Assembly: GCA_030431255.1 (NCBI GenBank)
Contig: JAUIJL010000018.1
Coordinates: 62,001 to 126,000 of the forward strand
Reading direction: 5' to 3'
Source of the DNA: Thermoanaerobaculia bacterium
GTDB lineage: Bacteria > Acidobacteriota > Thermoanaerobaculia > Multivoradales > J023
Length of the DNA stretch: 64,000 nucleotides
Below are positions 56,713-64,000 of the stretch, one piece after another; within the stretch, counting starts at the first letter, position 1; every line of letters begins with the position of its first letter. The notes beneath the pieces are model-generated. The model ran no database searches. It worked only from the letters and a program-made list of their open reading frames with translations, and was not told where the DNA came from. A program made the translations under genes and the position numbers.

Positions 56713-59601
56713 TTACCGCTCGGCGACGTGTTCTGACCGATTTCGGGAGTCGGCACAGAAAGGGAACGAGTCCCAGTCGCCCTGGAGCTGAAACGGAGCC
56801 CACTGGTGCTTCGCACTCCCGCTGAGCCACCCAGCCACCTGAGCTTGGCGGAGCGCCGCCGCCGGACTCAGACACTCCCCGGCCAGACCGGCATAGAAAC
56901 GGGCCATCAGCTGGCGTGTGGCTCGATCCTCGACGGACCAGAGACTGATCAGGACCCGCGGGGTTCCGGCGTTCATGAAACCCCGGGTCAAGCTGATCAG
57001 ACCCTCCCCCTCGAGATCCTCACCCAAACCCGTGCCGCAGGCTGAGAGCACCGCCAGCTCGGCGGGCAGCTCCATGCGGTAGAGTTCTTGCAGACCGAGC
57101 ATTCCATCCACGGCCTGGCCGTCCGGCGTGATCTGGGAGAGAACCAGCCCGAATGGAGCCTGGCCACCGGTTTCGGCATGGGTCGCGAAATGGAGAATTC
57201 GATAGTCCCCGAGCACCCCGGAGAGAACGCGTTCGCAGCTGGCGTCAAAACCATCGAGCAAGAGACTCGAGTCATCCGGCATCAAAGCCATGATCGCGAG
57301 CGCTTCCTCGCCGGCGCCGAAAAGTCTCGCGTATGAAGGGTCGTGAAGGTCCCCGGAACGAGAAACCGCCGGCTGTCCCCCGTGGCTACTGCCGAGGCGC
57401 TCGTCGCGGGGACCATAGACGGGATCGACAATCAAGGCGATATGCCCCGGAGCTACAGGGCGCCCGGCAGTCATGCGCCTTAGTAAACTCAGCACCGATG
57501 CAGAAGGCAGATTGACGATCTCGTGATCGGCGATCAGCGGTCTCGGGGTGGGTTCGGGCGCGGGATTTTTAGACGCAGAGTTTTCGGGCGAAGGAAGTGC
57601 TCCGAATGGCAGGCGCTGAAGCTGTCCGTCGACCACAAAGATCAAGCGCTGACTGCTCCGGAGATGCGCCGCGAGGGGTTCGATCAAGATGCGGCTCAGG
57701 CTGGCGGCGCGGCTTTCTTCGAGCGGAGTGCTCCACGGTCCGTTCGAAATAGGATCTGAAAGCAGCTCGTACCACGACTCGATGAGCGGCTCGATTTCCG
57801 ACCGCGGTGGAAGAGAGTAGCTAGCGAGCCCCTCAAGCGAAAGCCACCAAAGGAACGACTCGTCTTCGGACAGGTGGTAAAAAGCAAAAGCCGAGTCTTC
57901 GTCGAGCAGGCTCCGCAGCGACTCGAGCGTTTCGACTTTGGGGGGAGGGAGGATGTCGGACTGGGCTCCCTCGATGGCGAGAAGGTCCCTGAGGCGACGC
58001 GCGCGGGTCAGCTCGAAGACCTTGAGCGCTTTCTGATCCCAGCCCATGCCCGGCTCTTGCCGATGAAGAGTCATGCGCACTTGGATCAACAATCGATAGC
58101 TGTCGAGGCGCTCGGCTAGGAAATATGGAAGTAGATCCGAGAAATCACCAGCCCGTCGTTGCGCTTCGATGGTGTCGACGGAGCGTCTCAGGTAATCCTC
58201 GGCGGCGGCGAGCCTCTGCCGGCGAATCTCGAGCTGTCCCAAGAGTTGCAGCACCTGGGCCACGGACCCGAGCGCACCGGCGCGCTCGAGCTCGGCTAGG
58301 GCCCCGTGACAATAGCCGTAGGCTCGCTCGAAATCTTCGGCGGCGAGCTCTAGCCGGCAGAGGTTGCCGTCTAGTTGGGATCGCCAGAACGGATGGTCCG
58401 CGACGGCTTCGGCGACTCGTTGGTAGAGGCGGCGAGCATGCTCGAGGTCTCCGAGGGCGAGATTTACCGTCGCCAGTCGGTCGAGGGCGCCGATATGGTC
58501 GGGCAGGAGCTGGAGGGAGGCTTCGAGCAGCTCGCGCGCACTCTCGTTCTCGTCGCTCAAATGATGCCACCAGCCGAGGGCTCGGTAGATCTGTGCCTGC
58601 AACTCGGACGACTCTTCACCATCGAACTGCCCGACAGAGGTCTGGATCTCTTCAAAAGTCGTCCGCGCCTCGTCCATGGCGCCGAGCTTCATCAGGCATC
58701 GAGCATGGTTCATTCGAACATGGACGCGATCGAGCGGCGCTCCGACCTGGCCGAACCATTCGGCCGCCATCGAGTAGCCGGCGATGGCTTCCGCGAGCTC
58801 GCCGCGGGAATCGTAGTTGAGCGCGCCGAAGTTCATCGCCAGTGCACGGCCGTAGAGATCATGTCCGTACATCGCCGCGAGTCCGGCGGCCCGTGCGTCT
58901 ACCTCGGCGGCCTCCAGCTCGCCCAGGTCCCGATGGCGTCGACTGCGGTGAAGCAACAGACGAGACTTGAGGGCCTGGTGACTTCGATCTCTGAGTAATT
59001 CCACAGCTTCACCGAGGAGGGCCACGGCGGCCGGCAAATCACCGCTACGGCGTTCGGCTTCCGCCAGCGCGTCGAGCGTGATAGCCCTCCAATTCGGCGG
59101 CGATGGACCTTCTAGCGCCTGTTTTAGGTCGCGCTTGGCATCGTCCACAAGCCCCTGCTCGAGATCCGCTCTGGCGGCGTGGGCTTGCCAGTATCTTCTA
59201 CTGAAATCCTTGCCCCGGTCCGAGACGTCAAAACGGATATTCGCCTCACCGTCGCCAGCCACGGCGCGTATTTCAATATCGACCGAGCGTGATTCGTCAG
59301 CGGCCCACCACAGCTCCTCGACCACGCGATCGCCGTATGGGGAGTCCACTTCGGGGCCGTCGTCGATGCTCAGTGAAAGATCCAGCCCCCGCTGCTGTGC
59401 GCTAATGTGCACCACTGTGCCTTGCGCCACCGAGAGTCTGTAGCGCTCCGTTTCTCCCGCCGCAAGGTGAATCTCTAGGCTGGATCCGTAGCTCACCCGG
59501 TCGACGGGCGCACAAGACAAGCACGTCAGGCCTAGAAAGAGCAGGCAAAAGCCTGCTTTCGACCCTAGGGCGCGACTTGGAGCACGAACCGACGGGGCCA
59601 T
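56713..59601 (-). CDS. Exported TPR-CHAT peptidase-domain protein
   Basis: 962 residues from ATG 59601, overlapping the anti-sigma-like gene by 37 bases. The N-terminus has a signal-like segment (GFCLLFLGLTCLSCAP) with a poor lipobox, so export or lipid anchoring is likely but not certain. Residues 40-130 resemble a PPC-type beta-domain (GETERYRLSVAQGTVVHI). TPR units fill about 140-540. The CHAT domain follows (about 640-950), with the caspase-type dyad His808 (HFATHAE) and Cys855 (LSACGTG), and the terminal SLWSVEDRATRQLM region typical of the family. CHAT proteins are caspase-related peptidases. This one ends an operon that encodes a TIR-ECF sigma fusion and an anti-sigma-like protein. Confidence 0.92.
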   Translation of the reverse strand: MAPSVRAPSRALGSKAGFCLLFLGLTCLSCAPVDRVSYGSSLEIHLAAGETERYRLSVAQGTVVHISAQQRGLDLSLSIDDGPEVDSPYGDRVVEELWWAADESRSVDIEIRAVAGDGEANIRFDVSDRGKDFSRRYWQAHAARADLEQGLVDDAKRDLKQALEGPSPPNWRAITLDALAEAERRSGDLPAAVALLGEAVELLRDRSHQALKSRLLLHRSRRHRDLGELEAAEVDARAAGLAAMYGHDLYGRALAMNFGALNYDSRGELAEAIAGYSMAAEWFGQVGAPLDRVHVRMNHARCLMKLGAMDEARTTFEEIQTSVGQFDGEESSELQAQIYRALGWWHHLSDENESARELLEASLQLLPDHIGALDRLATVNLALGDLEHARRLYQRVAEAVADHPFWRSQLDGNLCRLELAAEDFERAYGYCHGALAELERAGALGSVAQVLQLLGQLEIRRQRLAAAEDYLRRSVDTIEAQRRAGDFSDLLPYFLAERLDSYRLLIQVRMTLHRQEPGMGWDQKALKVFELTRARRLRDLLAIEGAQSDILPPPKVETLESLRSLLDEDSAFAFYHLSEDESFLWWLSLEGLASYSLPPRSEIEPLIESWYELLSDPISNGPWSTPLEESRAASLSRILIEPLAAHLRSSQRLIFVVDGQLQRLPFGALPSPENSASKNPAPEPTPRPLIADHEIVNLPSASVLSLLRRMTAGRPVAPGHIALIVDPVYGPRDERLGSSHGGQPAVSRSGDLHDPSYARLFGAGEEALAIMALMPDDSSLLLDGFDASCERVLSGVLGDYRILHFATHAETGGQAPFGLVLSQITPDGQAVDGMLGLQELYRMELPAELAVLSACGTGLGEDLEGEGLISLTRGFMNAGTPRVLISLWSVEDRATRQLMARFYAGLAGECLSPAAALRQAQVAGWLSGSAKHQWAPFQLQGDWDSFPFCADSRNRSEHVAER

Positions 59602-60362
59602 GGCGTGCCGTCCGGACTTGAGAGAATCACCTCATGTCGACCCGGGGAAAGCGAGTCTGGCGGCAGGAAGAAACTCAGGTGACCTGCAGACCGGGGCTCG
59701 AGTCCGCCGATCTCCAGAATGACCTCCTGTGGTTCCTTCGTGATGCTTGCCGTGTACGGGCCTGCGGGAAAAGGCCGCTCGTCGGCCAGCGTAATCAAAG
59801 CTCCATTGCTGATCGACACTTCGCCCGAGCTCGGGCTGCGAAGGGGATTGCCGACCTCCTGGAGCGCCAAGATCGGCACGTTGGCGATGGTTTCTTGCAG
59901 GCCAGGAGCCACCCGGTCACGACGCTCGCTGATCCCCCAGCCGATGGCGACCAGAATCAACGCCGCCCAGGGCAAGGTGATCGACAGTTCCCGCCATCCG
60001 ATGGAGGGCCGCGCTCGCTCGGCAGCCTCCCGCCGGCTGCGTGTCACTTCATCCTCGGGCGGCGAACCCGGCGAATCAGAGGATTCGGCGTCGTCTGCTT
60101 CGTCTGCTTCGTCCGCCTCTGGCAAGCTCGCTAGCACGGACAGCAGGGCGCTATCGATCTCCTCTGCGTCGACGTGTAATGCGTCGGTACCTGCCGACGG
60201 CATCGGTTCGAGATCGTAACCGCGCAGAGCGGCCACCAATTCTCGACTTTCGGGACAGATCGCGAGGTGGTCTTCGATCTCCCGTGCGAGTTTGGCGGTA
60301 GCGCGGCCTTCGACATAGGCGACGAGATCGGCCGGTGCGGGCTGGGACTCAGAATCAGCCAC
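59565..60362 (-). CDS. Anti-sigma-like membrane protein with degenerate zinc motif
   Basis: 265 residues from GTG 60362, seven bases after AGGGG; the start overlaps the sigma gene stop by eight bases. The N-terminal helical region has LVAYVEGRATAKLAREIEDHLAICPES, here split at Arg, matching zinc-binding anti-sigma domains except that the second Cys of H-x3-C-x2-C is Ser (HLAICPES). One membrane segment is near 135-155 (LPWAALILVAIGWGIS). The outer part ends in a beta-domain (GHLSFFLPPDSLSPGRHEV). It is likely to bind the ECF part of the upstream gene product and to relay a signal from outside, possibly the CHAT protein's state. Confidence 0.82.
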   Translation of the reverse strand: MADSESQPAPADLVAYVEGRATAKLAREIEDHLAICPESRELVAALRGYDLEPMPSAGTDALHVDAEEIDSALLSVLASLPEADEADEADDAESSDSPGSPPEDEVTRSRREAAERARPSIGWRELSITLPWAALILVAIGWGISERRDRVAPGLQETIANVPILALQEVGNPLRSPSSGEVSISNGALITLADERPFPAGPYTASITKEPQEVILEIGGLEPRSAGHLSFFLPPDSLSPGRHEVILSSPDGTPWPRRFVLQVAP

Positions 60363-61407
60363 CGGGGTCCCCTTTCTGACCTTCTGCAGTTGGACTCAGC
60401 AAGCGGGACAGGCGCGCCTTGGCTTTTGAAAGCGTCACTCGAACGGTTTGCAGCGACACTCCTTCTGAGCTTGCGATCTCTCGATATTTGAAGCCATCGA
60501 GCCACCGCGTCAAGCAGCGCCGCTGCAGTGGCGAGAGGCGTGAGTGCATGGCCCGCAAGCTTTCCGACTGCTCCAGGCTCACGAGCCGCAAGAGCGGATC
60601 CCGCGGGGGGCTCGGCCACGGGCTCGCCGCCTCGGGTTGGTCCTCGGCGGGAGACGCGTCCAGTGTTTGCTCGCCGTAACCTCGCTTCTCGGTTCCGTAG
60701 GTGTCTCGCAGCCAGTTGCGCCAGAGATTAGCCGCGACCGTCAGGATCCAGGACCGCGGAGGCTCCTTGCCTTCGAATTTGGGTAGGCTACGCAGCACTC
60801 GCATCATGGTTTCTTGGGCGAGATCGCGGGCCAGCTCAGGGTCGCTTTTTTGCCCGAAGAACCGCACGAGCAGGGGGTAGTGAGCCTTGAAAAGGTTGTT
60901 GAAGATTTTCTCGGTTTCGCTATTGAAAGCGCTGCCCACCGTCGTTCGCTCGCTCGGGAATCGCTGAGCGATATGGAAGCGTAGGTGGATAAAGAACGCG
61001 TCGATTTCGTCCTGGTTGCCGGCGGCTAGCGGTCGGCCCGCGAGCGACCATAATTCGAAGTCGTGGACCGGCTGCGGCGGGCTGTCTTTGGCGGGAGCAC
61101 CCCTGGCGGTAGCGTCTCTTGCGGTGGCGCCGCCAGCCTCCTCCAAGGGCTCATTTTCTACCAAAAGCGGTAAGAGATCGAGGCCAGCCGCGCGCGCGTC
61201 GTCTGAGAGTCGGCTCAAGCCGGCGTCAGTCGAATTCGGGGAAACCAAAACCAAGGCGAGATCGGTCTGATTGCGTAGGAGATCCGGGGACTCCACGTAG
61301 TCCGCAATCGGCCGTTCGTGAACGGCGGCTAGACCGTCTAGCCGCGCCACTATGCGATCCTTCCAAACGGAGTCACTTGGGTGAAAGTAGAGGTCAATAG
61401 CAGCCAC
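60355..61407 (-). CDS. TIR-like domain fused to an ECF sigma factor
   Basis: 350 residues from GTG 61407 (GGTGAGC just upstream). Residues 1-65 look like a TIR-type fold: AAIDLYFHPSDSVWKDRI then TDLALVLVSPNSTDAG, then LLPLLVEN. A low-complexity Ala/Thr/Pro linker (about 92-112) leads to a second short region. Residues 160-340 form an ECF sigma: region 2 (ARDLAQETMMRVLRSL), then PPRSWILTVAANLWRNWLR, then region 4 (LSPLQRRCLTRWLDGFKYREIA, split by a turn, and VSLQTVRVTLSKAKARL). It heads the operon with the anti-sigma-like and CHAT genes. A TIR sensor or enzyme fused to an ECF sigma is unusual. The catalytic Glu of TIR NADases is not obvious, so a binding role is as likely. Confidence 0.82.
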   Translation of the reverse strand: MAAIDLYFHPSDSVWKDRIVARLDGLAAVHERPIADYVESPDLLRNQTDLALVLVSPNSTDAGLSRLSDDARAAGLDLLPLLVENEPLEEAGGATARDATARGAPAKDSPPQPVHDFELWSLAGRPLAAGNQDEIDAFFIHLRFHIAQRFPSERTTVGSAFNSETEKIFNNLFKAHYPLLVRFFGQKSDPELARDLAQETMMRVLRSLPKFEGKEPPRSWILTVAANLWRNWLRDTYGTEKRGYGEQTLDASPAEDQPEAASPWPSPPRDPLLRLVSLEQSESLRAMHSRLSPLQRRCLTRWLDGFKYREIASSEGVSLQTVRVTLSKAKARLSRLLSPTAEGQKGDPGG

Positions 61408-61623
61408 AGCTCACCATGGATTCGGCAGGGGGCCGAAGATTTGATCTCTCCCCGCCGCCGAAAAGCTATCATCTGTTGGCAGCTCATGTCACCGATCTCC
61501 TGTCAGCCTTCAGCCTTTTGGCCAGCGAAACGCACAAAAGGTAAAAGCCTTATCGCTGGGCCGCGCCGACGTTGCCAGGGCGGCGGTCCACGCCGGACGA
61601 TTTTTCCCCCGCGCCCAGGCTCA

Positions 61624-63999
61624 CTAGAGCAAGCCCTTGAGCCAGTCGAGCCAGCTTTTTTCGGGGGGCTTAGCCTCGACCGGCGCTGTGTCCTGTTCGT
61701 TGATCTCAAGCCCGGCGGCTTTGGCCTTGGCGACCCAAAAGTTTCCAGCCCCGATGTCCTGTGGGATACCTTGCCCTGCGAGCAGCTGCTGACCCAGGTA
61801 GTACATGCTGAGCGCGGCTCCTTGCTCGGCGGCCCGAGCATGCCAGAAGGCTGCCTGACTATGGTTTTGAACCACGCCTTGGCCTTTGAAATAGCAAATC
61901 GCTAGGTTCGTCTGACCCCAAGCGCTGCCCGCCTCAGCGGCCCGGAGATACCAGTGGGCTGCCGCCGGATAATCCACAGGGGCGAATTCACCGTTGTAGA
62001 AGGAATGCCCGAGCTTGACCATGCAATCGAAATCGCCCGCCTCGGCGGCTTGCCTCAGCCACCCGTGGGATTCCTTGGCGTAGCCGAGATCGGCCAAGAA
62101 TTTCGCAAGATAGGCAGGGGCGTTCTTGTTACCGTACTCGGCCGCGCGTTGCCAAAGCTCGACGGTCTTGGCATGGTCTTTATCGACGACGTTGCCATCG
62201 GCGTAGAGGGCTCCGAGGAGGACCATGCCTTCAGTATTTCCACGCTCTACGGACTCACGAAGCCAGTCCAGGCTTTCCTTCGCAGCGGGCGGGGCCACAT
62301 CCAGTAGGGCGCTACCTAGATCGTACATAGCCAGCCCGTCACCGGTCTCTGCAGCTTGTCGAAAGTATGCGATCGCCTCGGGGATCGAAGGTTCGGCCCA
62401 GGTCCCGAAGCGCGCGGCGCGTCCGAGGGTGATCAGCGCAGCGGGGTAGCCTTTTTCGGCGGCCATTTTGAACCATCGCTTCGCTTCCTCGAGATCTTTC
62501 TCGGTGCCTTGGCCAAGTTCGTATTTGCGGGCGACGCTTTGCATGGCAATCGCATTGCCATATTTGGCCGCACAAATGGAGAGTTGCAAACCTTGCTGGT
62601 GTCGTGCGCCGCCGGGGTGGTCCGGCAGGCTAGCTAGCCAGCCGAGGAAGTGGATCGCTATGGGTTTCGCTATGGGTTCCAAGTAGCTCATCGAGCTATT
62701 CTTCTCAGAATCGAGTTGGGCGATGAGTTCCAAGAATCGGCGAGCTCCGACGATGTCTTTCGGCCGGCCCAGGCCTTCACCCAAGACGAGGCTCCAGATA
62801 AGGAGAGCCTCGGCATCGTTTTGCTCAGTGGCAAGTCGTTCTAACTCATCTAGATGGTCCGCAAGATATTGATCTGCCCGGGGGCGGTCGACGGCGAATC
62901 CACAAGAGCCATAGAGCAAGAGACTAGCTAGCCAACAGCGTTCGACCGATCCGCCCAAATCGGCTGCTTCGCGGTAGCTCAGCCGTGCCACCTTGTAGTC
63001 CACTTTTTCTTCGCCAAGCCCATAGTGCAAAACGAACCCGCGGCGGAAGAGAACTCTGGCCTCTTGATTTTTGGTGAACTCGGTTTCCTCTTTAGCCAGC
63101 TCGTTCCATTTGTTCTGCCACCACCAATGCAGCTCACACCTCGAAGCCCTAGTGTGGTCGAGCTTCTCGATTTCGGCGATCAAGCGGGCATGCTCTTGAT
63201 CGACCTCATCGACGATCAAGGCGGCCCTGATTTGATCTCGAAAGCGACTATCCAATGGCGACTCCAAGTGCTCATTGAGCTGCTCCAGGGCAAGATCTCG
63301 ACGCTCCCGGAGCTTTCTGCGCTGAATCTTTTCCGGGCAACTCGACGCGAGCGGCAGCGATTTCAGCTTACCTTCCAATTTGACGGAGAGTCCCAGATCA
63401 TCAAGTTTTTGTTCTCGATTCCAGGCGCTCACCTCAGCCTCGACATACCTCACCAATGTGTCAGGCGTGATGAAGCCTTCAGCCTGCTGCACGGCTCCGC
63501 CCCTCAGTCCCCTCAATATCGCCGCGGAGAATACGCCGTTTCCCTCGATAGGATCATCGTACGTCAAGCCACCCTTCGGAACGGCCGATATCGAAACGAG
63601 CCCTTTGGCCTCAGTGAATGCCTTCAAGAACTCCGCTTCGGGATTGAAGGCCGCGCCGCGGGGATAATGTTTAACGACGATCTCGTGACAGGCATCCACG
63701 ATCAGCAGCTTTCTCTGCGCTTTACTCTTCTCGATGCCTTGTTGCAGGCTAGGAATTTCGAGTCCGGTGACCCTCAACATTGAACGGTCCGTGTCCGTGG
63801 CCGCGAGGCATTGGACTTGGCCGTCCGAAACACCGTGCGTGGCAAAAGAAACGATCAGCAATCCTTCCTTTTCGACCGTGGAACCTAGCTGGTTGAGCTC
63901 ACTGAGGATCTTATTTCTGCTCGCCCGGAAACGGTGTGCACCACGCGACGACAGAATCTTCAGTCGATAGCGGGATTCTCTCTTCTGCGGTTCGCCGTC
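61624..63999 (-). CDS. Caspase-like (C14) protein with Sel1-type repeats, 5' partial
   Basis: The frame is open to the window edge, so the N-terminus is missing; TTG 63861 is internal to the caspase fold. In the visible part (791 residues) the clan CD dyad is present: His55 in LLIVSFATHG and Cys104 in LLIVDACHE, followed by SAVPKGGLTYDD and GVFSAAILRGL as in bacterial metacaspase-like proteins. A charged helical region (about 200-320) precedes numerous Sel1-like repeats (about 330-770; e.g. GYPAALITLGRAARFG and MYYLGQQLLAGQGIPQD). It is upstream of and co-oriented with the TIR-sigma/CHAT operon, with a 216-bp gap in which I see no gene. Likely a cytoplasmic death or signalling protease. Confidence 0.88.
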   Translation of the reverse strand, partial: DGEPQKRESRYRLKILSSRGAHRFRASRNKILSELNQLGSTVEKEGLLIVSFATHGVSDGQVQCLAATDTDRSMLRVTGLEIPSLQQGIEKSKAQRKLLIVDACHEIVVKHYPRGAAFNPEAEFLKAFTEAKGLVSISAVPKGGLTYDDPIEGNGVFSAAILRGLRGGAVQQAEGFITPDTLVRYVEAEVSAWNREQKLDDLGLSVKLEGKLKSLPLASSCPEKIQRRKLRERRDLALEQLNEHLESPLDSRFRDQIRAALIVDEVDQEHARLIAEIEKLDHTRASRCELHWWWQNKWNELAKEETEFTKNQEARVLFRRGFVLHYGLGEEKVDYKVARLSYREAADLGGSVERCWLASLLLYGSCGFAVDRPRADQYLADHLDELERLATEQNDAEALLIWSLVLGEGLGRPKDIVGARRFLELIAQLDSEKNSSMSYLEPIAKPIAIHFLGWLASLPDHPGGARHQQGLQLSICAAKYGNAIAMQSVARKYELGQGTEKDLEEAKRWFKMAAEKGYPAALITLGRAARFGTWAEPSIPEAIAYFRQAAETGDGLAMYDLGSALLDVAPPAAKESLDWLRESVERGNTEGMVLLGALYADGNVVDKDHAKTVELWQRAAEYGNKNAPAYLAKFLADLGYAKESHGWLRQAAEAGDFDCMVKLGHSFYNGEFAPVDYPAAAHWYLRAAEAGSAWGQTNLAICYFKGQGVVQNHSQAAFWHARAAEQGAALSMYYLGQQLLAGQGIPQDIGAGNFWVAKAKAAGLEINEQDTAPVEAKPPEKSWLDWLKGLL

Positions 64000-64000
64000 C

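Overview
This 64 kb window is GC-rich bacterial DNA. It is dominated by very large secreted or surface proteins and by signalling and conflict genes. Three predicted secreted proteins end in the same short tail (GFESGD-x-S-x-W). Together with FHA-type sigma-54 activators, TPR kinases, and ECF-sigma/anti-sigma/CHAT operons, this suggests an Acidobacteriota-like organism (Thermoanaerobaculia or a relative). That assignment is inference from gene style; no rRNA or other marker gene is present. No rRNA, tRNA or CRISPR array was recognised.

Region 1 (1-27.2 kb, + strand). A giant gene, cut at its 5' end by the window edge, encodes more than 6,760 residues of adhesin-like modules: CARDB, FG-GAP/VCBS, Calx-beta, lectin-like, jelly-roll, DUF11, SdrD_B and three VWA domains. 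A 47-codon ORF that overlaps both neighbours through ATGA junctions joins it to a 2,255-residue RHS/YD-repeat protein. The RHS protein has a transglutaminase-like domain with Ser where the catalytic Cys is expected, and a membrane-spanning C-terminal tip. The RHS gene changes from GC-rich to AT-richer sequence at about 22.95 kb.

Region 2 (27.2-32.3 kb, + strand). This is an AT-richer accessory stretch. Four dissimilar genes share one plan: an N-terminal soluble domain of about 80-110 residues, then four membrane segments. They are interspersed with a DUF3592-like gene that seems to start at ATT, a 61-codon membrane peptide gene, a 108-bp tandem repeat and a frameshifted transposase. It looks like a diversifying cassette array behind the RHS gene.

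Region 3 (32.5-49.7 kb). A divergent sigma-54 activator with an FHA-like domain and an unusual GAFTGA loop faces a near-consensus sigma-54 promoter with an upstream palindrome. The promoter reads into two tandemly duplicated genes for 14-repeat Kelch proteins fused to a gingipain-like (clan CD) peptidase domain. A Ser/Thr kinase-TPR gene follows, then a strong terminator hairpin.

Region 4 (49.7-54.5 kb). A secreted FG-GAP beta-propeller gene, a truncated gene fragment, an IS1634-type insertion sequence bounded by 12-bp direct repeats, and a poorly defined small gene.

Region 5 (54.5-64 kb, all on the - strand). In transcription order: a caspase-like/Sel1 protein (5' end beyond the window); an operon of a TIR-like-ECF sigma fusion, an anti-sigma-like membrane protein and a CHAT-TPR protein; a 49-codon ORF; then a DUF697-like hydrophobic protein, two micro-ORFs, a GTPase and a 63-residue protein joined by overlapping stop/start codons. 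The clustering of caspase, CHAT, TIR and GTPase modules makes this the strongest candidate for an undescribed conflict or programmed-cell-death system in the window.
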